From positions 1 to 23,444 of the IMG/VR virus record IMGVR_UViG_3300011114_000369: a stretch of DNA of 23,444 nt. One strand, given 5' to 3'. This DNA is from a virus. Within the stretch, counting starts at the first letter, position 1; each line of letters starts with the position of its first letter. Below are positions 6,739 through 13,286 of the stretch, piece after piece. The position numbers and the translations under genes were made by a program. The notes under the pieces were generated by a model, which saw only the letters and a program-made list of their open reading frames with translations, had not been told where the DNA came from and searched no databases.

Positions 6739-7064
6739 GTGGAGGACATTGGGAATATATACAGTATAGATTTACTGATATAGCTGAAGACATAGATAAG
6801 CTAGTTGAACAAAACGGAAAACTTAAATCTGAAGAAGAATTAAAAGAAAATAGTTGGCATGATGATGATTGGTATAATAAATATCCTGAAGATAGATATT
6901 ACTATGAATATCCTAAAGAAGCTATTGAAGAATTTAAAAAAGCTGCCGATGCTATTAGACTAGCTCAAGTCTATATACAAAGAATGGATTGGTTACTATC
7001 AGGAGATGATGGAGAAGAATCGTTCTTAAAAAGATTAGAAGAAGAACTTAACGAATTAAAATAA
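6735..7064 (+). CDS. Hypothetical protein starting MSGGH
   Basis: 109 aa, acidic, with clustered Trp/Tyr (WHDDDWYNKYPEDRYYYEYP, 41-60) and a long C-terminal helix (63-109). The opening MSGGHWEYIQYRFTDIAEDI resembles a small uncharacterised family found in many phages. Coupled to the preceding gene by ATGA. Function unknown. Confidence 0.7.
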   Translation: MSGGHWEYIQYRFTDIAEDIDKLVEQNGKLKSEEELKENSWHDDDWYNKYPEDRYYYEYPKEAIEEFKKAADAIRLAQVYIQRMDWLLSGDDGEESFLKRLEEELNELK

Positions 7065-7068
7065 AAAT

Positions 7069-7359
7069 ATGGCAATAGGTAAAGAATTAAGTCCGATATT
7101 AGAAGAAATTGAAAATACATTATTAGATAATATAGCATTAAAACCTGAATATACAAAAGAAGGATTTAGAGCAGCAATATTTATATTTCAATCAGCAATT
7201 TCTGATAAAATGTTTGAATTACAAACAAAAGAAAAGATGTCTAATAAAGATAGCGAATTAATGGCTAAAAACTTAGGAGAAGAATTAAGGAATCTTATTG
7301 GTAGATTTACAGGAATAGACACACATAAATTATTTTCAGATGAAGGTGCAAAGGTTTAG
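7069..7359 (+). CDS. Hypothetical helical protein
   Basis: 96 aa, mostly alpha-helical by residue pattern, with no recognised motif. The start follows 4 bp after the previous stop with an AAAAAT leader. Overlaps the next small gene (7340) by 20 bp. Function unknown. Confidence 0.65.
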   Translation: MAIGKELSPILEEIENTLLDNIALKPEYTKEGFRAAIFIFQSAISDKMFELQTKEKMSNKDSELMAKNLGEELRNLIGRFTGIDTHKLFSDEGAKV

Positions 7360-7459
7360 TAATATAGTAAGAATTAAAAGAGTAATGAAATTCTATTATA
7401 ATCGTGGTGTAAACTCTGAAAGAATAAATAATTTATATCGTAAAATACTAAATGGATAG
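7340..7459 (+). CDS. Very small basic protein (39 aa)
   Basis: An ATG at 7340 opens a 39-codon frame, MKVQRFSNIV to RKILNG, ending at TAG 7457-7459. It is strongly basic (about ten Arg/Lys). It fills the gap between the 96-aa gene and the next small frame, overlapping both (20 bp and 8 bp), which is the usual packing here. No family recognised. It could be noncoding, but without it this stretch would be an unusual gap. Confidence 0.45.
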   Translation: MKVQRFSNIVRIKRVMKFYYNRGVNSERINNLYRKILNG

Positions 7460-7631
7460 TATTGAATCAATGATTTGTATTGTTCAACTTTATATTTTTT
7501 ACACTAAGAATGTTGAAGTAAATATAAAAGTAAATACCTTTGAAGAAATAAAAAAATTAAAACAAGCTCACATAATTGCAAAGGAATATTTAACATTTTA
7601 TAATATGCAAATCATTGAAAGAAATTTGTAA
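7452..7631 (+). CDS. Small hypothetical protein (59 aa)
   Basis: The ATG at 7452 opens a 59-codon frame, MDSIESMICIVQLYIFYTKN to MQIIERNL, with TAA at 7629-7631. The N-terminal half is hydrophobic, the C-terminal half an amphipathic helix. It overlaps the previous small frame by 8 bp and the sigma-like gene by 17 bp. Translation running into that overlap could help initiation at the TTG of the sigma-like gene. Function unknown. Confidence 0.5.
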   Translation: MDSIESMICIVQLYIFYTKNVEVNIKVNTFEEIKKLKQAHIIAKEYLTFYNMQIIERNL

Positions 7632-8136
7632 ACAACATAATCGCTGGATAAATATAGTTAAGCAATTTGGAATTACAGATTTTGCAGAGGATGTTGTGCA
7701 AGAAGCATATTTAAAATGCCTTGAAAAAGAAACAGTAAACGAAGCTTATTTTTATTTAACCTTGCGTAGTTTATCAATGGATCTTCACCGTAAACAAAAA
7801 CAGATTATAAAAGTTTCTATTGATGAAATTTTAGATAAATATGAAATGTCACAGAATTATCAAAATAAAACTGATGACAAAGAAATAATAAAAGAAATTG
7901 ATAATATATATTGGAATAATTGTATAAAGATTTTAAGTAATGAAATAACTTTAAGTAATGAAGTTTTAGAAATTGTAAATAATTTTCATTGGTTTGATAA
8001 AGAAGTATTTTATTTATATTATGATAATAAAATTTCAATGCGTAAAATAGCAGAAGAAACTAAAATAAGTTTAAGCACTATATTTAAAACAATTAAAGAA
8101 TGTAATTTAAAAATAAAAAAAGAATGGCAAAAGTAA
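7615..8136 (+). CDS. Sigma-70-like transcription factor
   Basis: 173 aa from a TTG start. The frame is closed by a TAA at 7591 and has no ATG before residue 55, so TTG is the best start. Residues 5-62 resemble sigma region 2: AEDVVQEAYLKC (24-35), then YFYLTLRSLSMDLHRKQ. Residues about 125-172 resemble the region 4 helix-turn-helix (DKEVFYLYYDNKISMRKIAEETKISLSTIFKTIKE). The linker is acidic and Asn-rich. Size and domain order match ECF-type sigma factors. Genes of this kind are often found just before the terminase in Bacteroidota phages. It may direct host RNA polymerase to the ACGTTATATA late motif. A DNA-packaging helper using its HTH is the alternative. It overlaps the next gene by 13 bp. 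Confidence 0.72.
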   Translation: MKEICKQHNRWINIVKQFGITDFAEDVVQEAYLKCLEKETVNEAYFYLTLRSLSMDLHRKQKQIIKVSIDEILDKYEMSQNYQNKTDDKEIIKEIDNIYWNNCIKILSNEITLSNEVLEIVNNFHWFDKEVFYLYYDNKISMRKIAEETKISLSTIFKTIKECNLKIKKEWQK

Positions 8137-8522
8137 GAACAAAAAAATCAATTGGATTAGGTGATACATTAGAAAGAATCACAGAAGCAACAGGAATTAA
8201 AGCAGTAGTAGAAAAAGTAAGCGAGTTAACAGGATGGGATTGTGGATGCGATGCACGTAAAGAAACATTAAATCGTTTATTTCCATACGTTAAACCAAAC
8301 TGTCTAACAGAAAATAACTATAACTATTTAGTAAATTTGTTTAGTAAAAAAGTAATTAATGAACTTACAATTAATCAACAGTATGAGTTAAGTGATATTT
8401 ATTTACAAGTATTTGGAACTAAATTAGAACATAGTAATTGTGCATCCTGCTGGAGAGATAGAGTTAATGAATTAAGAAAAGTTTACGATACACATTTAGA
8501 AGATGCCAATACCAAAGCCTAA
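8124..8522 (+). CDS. Conserved pre-terminase hypothetical protein
   Basis: 132 aa. The N-terminus GLGDTLERITEATGIKAVVEKV (11-32) followed by WDCGCDARKETLNRLFPY (38-55) is a pattern I recognise from unannotated genes near the terminase in Bacteroidota phages. Cysteines at 40, 42, 106 and 109 (CxC and CxxC) could form one zinc site. Overlaps both neighbours (13 and 20 bp). No enzyme motif is seen. Function unknown; the constant position suggests a link to packaging or late gene control. Confidence 0.65.
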   Translation: MAKVRTKKSIGLGDTLERITEATGIKAVVEKVSELTGWDCGCDARKETLNRLFPYVKPNCLTENNYNYLVNLFSKKVINELTINQQYELSDIYLQVFGTKLEHSNCASCWRDRVNELRKVYDTHLEDANTKA

Positions 8523-8934
8523 AGCAAACGAACCTAAAAAGGAATTCTTACAGCGATGTATGTCTAACCCTGTAATGGTAGCAGAATATTCAAAAGATAA
8601 ACGCACTGCTATTTGCACAACTGCTTTTGAAACTAAATTAAATACTAACCAAAAGATTAGTTTTGATTACGATGGTACTTTGTCAACTAAAAAGGGTACT
8701 TTACTTGCTAAAGATTTAATTAAAAATAATACTTTGTATATTATATCAGCTCGTAGTTCAAAAACAGGAATGATTGATAAGGCGAGAGAGATTGGAATTC
8801 CATTTAATCACATTTATGCTACAGGTTCAAACGAGGCTAAAATAGAGAAGATAAAAGCGTTAAAGATACAAACTCATTATGATAATAATAACGATGTTGT
8901 AAACGCATTAGGAAGTGTAGGAAAGCGTATATAA
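8503..8934 (+). CDS. HAD-like protein with N-terminal phage 'FLxRCM' segment
   Basis: 143 aa. Residues 1-42 (PKKEFLQRCMSNPVM ... KDKRTAICTTAF) match a short segment more often seen on phage head proteins (portal or protease neighbours), of unknown role. Residues 50-140 look like a minimal HAD fold: FDYDGTL (54-60) with nucleophile Asp55 and Asp57, ISARS (81-85) as motif II, lysines around 113-119, and THYDNNND (124-131) as a motif IV candidate. No cap domain is visible. It could dephosphorylate a nucleotide or polynucleotide end, but the substrate is unknown. A 26 bp gap separates it from the small terminase. Confidence 0.65.
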   Translation: MPIPKPKANEPKKEFLQRCMSNPVMVAEYSKDKRTAICTTAFETKLNTNQKISFDYDGTLSTKKGTLLAKDLIKNNTLYIISARSSKTGMIDKAREIGIPFNHIYATGSNEAKIEKIKALKIQTHYDNNNDVVNALGSVGKRI

Positions 8935-8960
8935 TTATTGTTTAAACAAAACTAAAAACA

Positions 8961-9245
8961 ATGGCAGGTAAAGGTGGAGCAATTCCGGGTAATGGTAGAA
9001 AATCAAAAGCAGATGAAGAGAAAGTAAATACATTATTTGCTAATGCTTTAAAAACTTTTTATAAAGTAGATACTGAGTATGAAGCTAAAGAAAAATTAGT
9101 ACATACTTTATTGGAAAGTCAAAGAGGACAAATATTTGTTAGTGAACATTTATTTGGTAAGCCTAAAGAAACGGTTGAAACAACGCACAACATAAATAAC
9201 TTCGATATTAAAGAACTATTTACTATTGATAAAGATAAACAATAA
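8961..9245 (+). CDS. terS: Terminase small subunit (putative)
   Basis: 94 aa. The opening GNGRKSKADEEKVN (11-24) and the ending LFGKPKETVETTHN (125 bp before the stop) are typical of small terminase-like proteins of Bacteroidota phages. The middle is helical. It should bind the packaging site on the concatemer and load the large subunit. Position supports this: the large terminase starts 20 bp before its stop. It is shorter than most small terminases (about 130-180 aa), so a classical HTH may be reduced. Confidence 0.7.
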   Translation: MAGKGGAIPGNGRKSKADEEKVNTLFANALKTFYKVDTEYEAKEKLVHTLLESQRGQIFVSEHLFGKPKETVETTHNINNFDIKELFTIDKDKQ

Positions 9246-10434
9246 ATACAATCTACTTGGTTCTGATAGTAGATACTTTATAATTTCGGGAGGCAGGGGT
9301 TCAGGAAAATCTTATTCTGTGAACTCCTTTTTGCTTTTGCTTACTTACGAAGTAGGACACATAATATTGTTTACACGTTATACATTAACCTCTGCTCACA
9401 TATCTATTATTCCCGAATTTATAGATAAGATTGAAACAGCTGATTTACACAACGATTTTCATATTACTAAGGATGAAATTGTAAACTTAAAAACAGGTTC
9501 CAAGATTATCTTTAGAGGTATTAAAACAAGTTCTGGAACTCAAACTGCAAACTTAAAATCTATAGCCAATGTTACTACTTGGGTCCTGGATGAAGCTGAA
9601 GAGTTAGTCGATGAAGATATATTTGATAAGATTGATTTATCAATTAGGCACCAGACAAAACAAAATAGAGTTATTTTAATTCTTAATCCAACGACTAAAG
9701 AACATTTTATTTATAATAAATTCTTTCAGTCTAAAGGAATTGATGCAGGAAGTAATGTAATAAATGGAGATACTTCGTACATACATACAACTTATTTAGA
9801 TAATAAAGAAAATTTATCTGAATCATTTATAAATCAAATAGAGTTAACTAAACAAAACAATATAAAAAAGTTTGAACACGTTATACTTGGTGGTTGGTTA
9901 GATAAAGCAGAAGGAGTTGTATTTACTAACTGGAGTTTTGGTTCTTTTAATCCTGACAATCTACAAACTTCTTTCGGACAAGATTTTGGATTTAGTATTG
10001 ATCCGACTACACTTATAGAAGTTGCAATAGATAAAAACAAAAAGAAAATCTATTTACTTGAGCATCTTTATAAACCTAAACTAACTACTTCTGAAATATC
10101 ACAAATCAATAAACGAGTTTGCGGTGATAGATTAATTATAGCAGATAGTGCTGAACCAAGATTAATTGCAGAGATGCAAAACAACGGCTGTAATATTAAA
10201 GCAACAGAAAAAGGAGCTGGATCAATTAGTGCAGGAATAGCATTGATGCAAGATTATGAATTAATAGTTGAACCTTCTTCAATTAATATCGCTAAAGAGT
10301 TAAATAATTACATATATTCAGATAAAAAAAGTGGTTTAGTAATAGATAATTTTAATCACGCAATAGATGCAATAAGGTATAATGTTTTCTTTAACTTATC
10401 AAATCCAAACAAAGGAAGCTACTTTATTTATTGA
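9226..10434 (+). CDS. terL: Terminase large subunit
   Basis: 402 aa, PBSX/Terminase_3-like. ATPase: Walker A GGRGSGKS (22-29), Walker B VLDEAE (120-125), coupling region ILNPT (152-156). RNase H-type nuclease: Asp253 in GQDFGFSIDPT, Asp307 in IADSAEPR, Asp381 in HAIDAIRY. All expected acidic residues are present. It packages DNA into the prohead and cuts it. The start is TTG at 9226: the frame is closed by TAA at 9193 and contains no ATG before Walker A. The start overlaps the small subunit gene. Unusually, no portal gene follows; a tail-chaperone gene does. Confidence 0.95.
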   Translation: MIKINNKYNLLGSDSRYFIISGGRGSGKSYSVNSFLLLLTYEVGHIILFTRYTLTSAHISIIPEFIDKIETADLHNDFHITKDEIVNLKTGSKIIFRGIKTSSGTQTANLKSIANVTTWVLDEAEELVDEDIFDKIDLSIRHQTKQNRVILILNPTTKEHFIYNKFFQSKGIDAGSNVINGDTSYIHTTYLDNKENLSESFINQIELTKQNNIKKFEHVILGGWLDKAEGVVFTNWSFGSFNPDNLQTSFGQDFGFSIDPTTLIEVAIDKNKKKIYLLEHLYKPKLTTSEISQINKRVCGDRLIIADSAEPRLIAEMQNNGCNIKATEKGAGSISAGIALMQDYELIVEPSSINIAKELNNYIYSDKKSGLVIDNFNHAIDAIRYNVFFNLSNPNKGSYFIY

Positions 10435-10440
10435 TGCAAT

Positions 10441-10470
10441 ACAAAAAACAATTAAATACGTTATATAATT
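10441..10470 (+). promoter_or_regulatory. Late-promoter-like motif, copy 1 (ACGTTATATA)
   Basis: ACGTTATATA at 10458-10467, 3 nt (att), then ATG at 10471. ACAAAA lies at 10441-10446, 17 nt upstream of the 10-mer's first base. The same 10-mer with the same 3 nt spacing precedes the ATGs at 17735 and 20683. It lies in the 36 bp gap after the large terminase. Confidence 0.65.
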
Positions 10471-11157
10471 ATGAAAATTAAAATATCAATTCCTACTTCT
10501 TTAAATGAAATTACTTTGGAGCAATACCAAAGATTTATTTCTATAGCAGAAAAGAACGAGGACAACAATTTTCTGCAGTTAAAAATGCTGGAGATATTCT
10601 GCGGTGTTTCTTTAGAGATAGCCTCTAATATGTCCTTAAAAGATGTAAACGAAATAACTGCAAGTATTAATGAAATGTTTGCTAAAGAATATAAATTACA
10701 AACTATTTTTAAATTAGCAGATACTAACTTTGGATTTATTCCAAACTTAGACGAAATATCTTTAGGTGAGTTTACTGATTTAGATAATTACTTTGGTAAA
10801 ATGGATAAGTTGCATAATGCAATGGCAGTTTTATATAGACCTATAATTGATAAGTTTAGAGATAAATATAGCATACAAGATTACAACGGTAGTATAACCT
10901 ATTGCGATGTAATGAAGTCGATGCCAATGGATGTAGTTTTTGGAGCAATGGTTTTTTTTTACAATTTAAGCAACGAATTACTAATCAGTTCAATGAATTA
11001 TTTGGAGCAGAATCCACAGGTGAAAGCTTTAATCGACAAGCACAATTCGGAGCTAAGTGGGGATGGTATTCATCTTTCTATGCTCTCGCTCAAGCTGATG
11101 TTAGAAGATTTGATGAAATTTCAAAACTTCAACTTATTACAGCACTCACGTTCCTAA
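10471..11157 (+). CDS. Tail assembly chaperone, zero-frame product (gpG-like)
   Basis: 228 aa. It begins IKISIPTSLNEITLEQYQRF and contains a GFIPNLDEISLGEFTDLDNY segment, a pattern I know from a conserved Bacteroidota phage family. It is the first gene after the terminase and ends in a region overlapped by a second, -1 frame. A G-T9 run (10951-10960) places a T_TTT_TTT slippery heptamer at 10953-10959. This is the hallmark of tail assembly chaperones (lambda G/GT), which coat the tape measure and recruit tube subunits. Residues 1-163 are shared, and 164-228 are unique to this form. Preceded by the ACGTTATATA motif. Confidence 0.75.
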   Translation: MKIKISIPTSLNEITLEQYQRFISIAEKNEDNNFLQLKMLEIFCGVSLEIASNMSLKDVNEITASINEMFAKEYKLQTIFKLADTNFGFIPNLDEISLGEFTDLDNYFGKMDKLHNAMAVLYRPIIDKFRDKYSIQDYNGSITYCDVMKSMPMDVVFGAMVFFYNLSNELLISSMNYLEQNPQVKALIDKHNSELSGDGIHLSMLSLKLMLEDLMKFQNFNLLQHSRS

Positions 11158-11213
11158 CATTTGAAAAGGAAAAAATAGAAATAGAACAATCAATGCTCAA
11201 AAAAAATGAATAA
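10471..11213 (+). CDS. Tail assembly chaperone, -1 frameshift product (gpGT-like)
   Basis: Predicted join 10471-10959 with 10959-11213. After TTT (10957-10959) the ribosome slips back one base and reads TTA CAA TTT. The product has 163 shared residues plus 84 new ones, 247 aa. The extension contains FGAKWGWYSSFYALAQADVR and RFDEISKLQLITALTFLTFE, a clear folded helical domain rich in Trp and Phe, unlike random frame shadow. Its own ATG at 10902 would give a 103-aa protein, but the first 19 codons of that lie behind the slip site and look non-natural. The extension overlaps the next gene by 8 bp. I see no strong stem-loop after the slip site. Confidence 0.7.
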
Positions 11214-11667
11214 TTACTACAAGATTACAGAGGATATTAGAGATGAACTTTTAAGAGATGCTATTATAAATAACGTTTCACAAGGAGATATATTTAATAT
11301 TGATATAAGCAAAACAACTATATTCCCTTTAGCTCACATAGTAGTTAATACTGCTGTACAATCTGAATCTGGGAACACAAATATTTTTAACGTTTCAGTT
11401 TTATTTATGGATGTTTGTGATATTTCAAAAGCAAATCCTTACGATTTATTTTTTGACAATGATAACGAGCAGGATATATTTAATTCTCAATTTGAGTTAG
11501 CAAATAGGTTTTTAACTTCTTTACGTAGAGGTAATTTATACGATAAAAATTATAGACTAAATGGAACTGCAAACTTTGAAGCATTTAGTGATAGGTTTGA
11601 AAATAAAATTGTAGGCTGGACTTTAACTTTTGGAATTGAAAGTAATAACGATATGACAATTTGTTAA
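11206..11667 (+). CDS. Putative tail terminator/completion protein
   Basis: 153 aa. Pattern: N-terminal helix (6-22), strands FPLAHIVVNTAV and NIFNVSVLFMDVCD, a helix QDIFNSQFELANRFLTSL, then strands to VGWTLTFGIES. This alpha-beta-beta-helix-beta order and size match gpU-like tail terminators, which cap the tail tube. The assignment is by secondary-structure reading and by position beside a gp10-like neck gene, not by a signature motif. ATG overlaps the chaperone extension by 8 bp; the next gene starts immediately after the stop. Confidence 0.42.
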   Translation: MNNYYKITEDIRDELLRDAIINNVSQGDIFNIDISKTTIFPLAHIVVNTAVQSESGNTNIFNVSVLFMDVCDISKANPYDLFFDNDNEQDIFNSQFELANRFLTSLRRGNLYDKNYRLNGTANFEAFSDRFENKIVGWTLTFGIESNNDMTIC

Positions 11668-12207
11668 ATGGTTAATTTAGAACATACACAAAAAACACTT
11701 GAAAAATTTAGAGATTATGTGATCCAACAATCACGTAGTAACTTAACTAAAAGTGATAAGAACGTTTCTAAGAAGCTATATAATGAAATTAAAGGTAATG
11801 TTAAGGTAAGTCAAAATAGTTTTCAATTAGGTTTTGAAATGCCAATTTACGGACAATTTCAAGATAAAGGAGTAAAAGGTAAATTTTCAAGTTTTAAAGC
11901 TCCTAATAGTCCATTTAAGTTTGGAACAGGAACAGGATTGAAAGGTGGATTAACAAGAGGAATTGAGAAATGGGTTCAAGCAAAACGTTTTCAATTTAAA
12001 GATAAAAAGACAGGTAAATTTATGAGTTATAAAAATACTGCTTTTTTAATTAGTCGTAGTATTTATATAACAGGAATAAGACCAAGTTTATTTTTTACTA
12101 AACCATTTGAAGCAGGTTATAAAAAATACATTGATGAAGATTTAATAAAACAATTTGCATTGGATGTTGAAGATTTAATGCAATACACACTAAAAGATAT
12201 AAAATAA
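11668..12207 (+). CDS. Putative neck/tail-completion protein (HK97 gp10-like)
   Basis: 179 aa, basic. The segment MPIYGQFQDKGVKGKFSSF (64-82), followed by a Gly/Lys-rich loop and then AFLISRSIYITGIRPSLFFTKPFEAGYKKY, resembles the HK97 gp10/tail-completion family: a conserved 'Y-x-x-F/Y-x-D/E-x-G' near the middle and a 'G-I-x-P-x-x-F-F' near the end. Such proteins join head and tail. Starts directly after the previous stop and ends in a TAATG overlap with the next gene. Confidence 0.5.
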   Translation: MVNLEHTQKTLEKFRDYVIQQSRSNLTKSDKNVSKKLYNEIKGNVKVSQNSFQLGFEMPIYGQFQDKGVKGKFSSFKAPNSPFKFGTGTGLKGGLTRGIEKWVQAKRFQFKDKKTGKFMSYKNTAFLISRSIYITGIRPSLFFTKPFEAGYKKYIDEDLIKQFALDVEDLMQYTLKDIK

Positions 12208-13286
12208 TGGAAAGATTTAACGCAAGAAGTCCGTATATAATAGAAGTTGATGGAGATAATGCACAAGTAGCAACAAGATTAGTTTTAAATATCTATTCTC
12301 AATTAGGATATTTATTAAAAACTTATACTATTGATAAAAAAAGATTTTCAGCAACACAAAGTACAAACTTTTATAATATAAGTCCTTATGCTTATGATTT
12401 ATTAAATACTATTGATGAAAATAATTTTGCAGTTGTAATAGAATGGAATTCATATTATACAACTGATGGAACTAATTATATTTCTTATGGTAATCATATA
12501 TTAGTTGCTACAAGTGGTTATTCAGATTATAATAATCCAAACTATTTGCAAATTGCAAACTTTATTCCATTATTAAAAGAAGTTTCTTATACTTTAAATT
12601 ATGATAGAACTTTAACATATCCTACTGCAGATTTTGCTTTTGATTTTATAGGAAATAGTGATGCATATTATTATAAAATTTCTAATGGAAGTACTTTTTA
12701 TACTGAAAATATTCCAAATAATGGTTCTTATAATTTTTTTAGAATACCATTAACTATTAGTGGAAGTGCATATTCAGAAAAAAATGTATTTAATATTTTT
12801 AGAGTTGATGAAGGTGAACCTGTTAAGATTTTTCAATTAAATTTAGTAAATCTTTGTGAGTCAAAATATAATCCTATAAAATTAGATTTTATAAATAGAT
12901 TAGGAGGTAAGCAATCAATGTATTTCTTTAAAAATTCAACTCAATCTATAGAAGTTAAAAGTTCAGAATATAACACTAATACTTTTGATGGTGGTTATCC
13001 AATATACAACGGGTTTTTAGGTCAAAAAAGAATTTACAATAAAAATGGAACTAAAACTATTAAATGTAATTCTGGTTGGATTAATGAAGTAGAAAATGAA
13101 AACATACAAGATATAATGTTATCCGAAAACTTACTTTTAACATACGATGAAGAAGGAACTACATTAACTAAAGCAGTTACTTTAAAAAGTAGTTCTCAAC
13201 TATTTAAAACGCATTTAAACGAGAAAGTAATTAATTACGAGTTAGAGTTTGAGATAGCAAGTGCATTAATAAACAACGTAGTATAA
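12207..13286 (+). CDS. Structural protein, probable tail tip/baseplate component
   Basis: 359 aa, rich in beta strands, Tyr, Asn and Ser. The C-terminal half (about 210-350) contains KLDFINRLGGKQSMYFFKNS, then YNKNGTKTIKCNSGWINEVENENIQDIMLSENLLL and a final strand-rich segment. I recognise this as a conserved but unassigned Bacteroidota phage structural protein. Coupled by TAATG overlaps to both neighbours, just before the 761-aa protein with which it probably assembles. The N-terminus could carry a fibronectin- or Ig-like sandwich. No enzyme motif. Confidence 0.55.
   Translation: MERFNARSPYIIEVDGDNAQVATRLVLNIYSQLGYLLKTYTIDKKRFSATQSTNFYNISPYAYDLLNTIDENNFAVVIEWNSYYTTDGTNYISYGNHILVATSGYSDYNNPNYLQIANFIPLLKEVSYTLNYDRTLTYPTADFAFDFIGNSDAYYYKISNGSTFYTENIPNNGSYNFFRIPLTISGSAYSEKNVFNIFRVDEGEPVKIFQLNLVNLCESKYNPIKLDFINRLGGKQSMYFFKNSTQSIEVKSSEYNTNTFDGGYPIYNGFLGQKRIYNKNGTKTIKCNSGWINEVENENIQDIMLSENLLLTYDEEGTTLTKAVTLKSSSQLFKTHLNEKVINYELEFEIASALINNVV

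Noticed and set aside
8925-8940. GCGTATATAATTATTG upstream of the small terminase, similar to the late motif with one base missing
   Set aside because: It overlaps the end of the HAD-like gene, lacks an ACAAAA element, and is 20 bp rather than 3 bp from the ATG. It could be a degenerate copy but cannot be claimed.
10951-10960. T9 run as a sequencing indel that split one gene
   Set aside because: Both tails after the run are open for 65 and 84 codons and read like real protein. The position matches the known frameshift site of tail chaperones, so a programmed slip is more likely.
10902-11213. 103-aa frame starting at an ATG at 10902 as an independent gene
   Set aside because: The part before the T9 run overlaps conserved zero-frame coding and looks non-natural, whereas the part after it is protein-like. 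A -1 frameshift extension explains it better.
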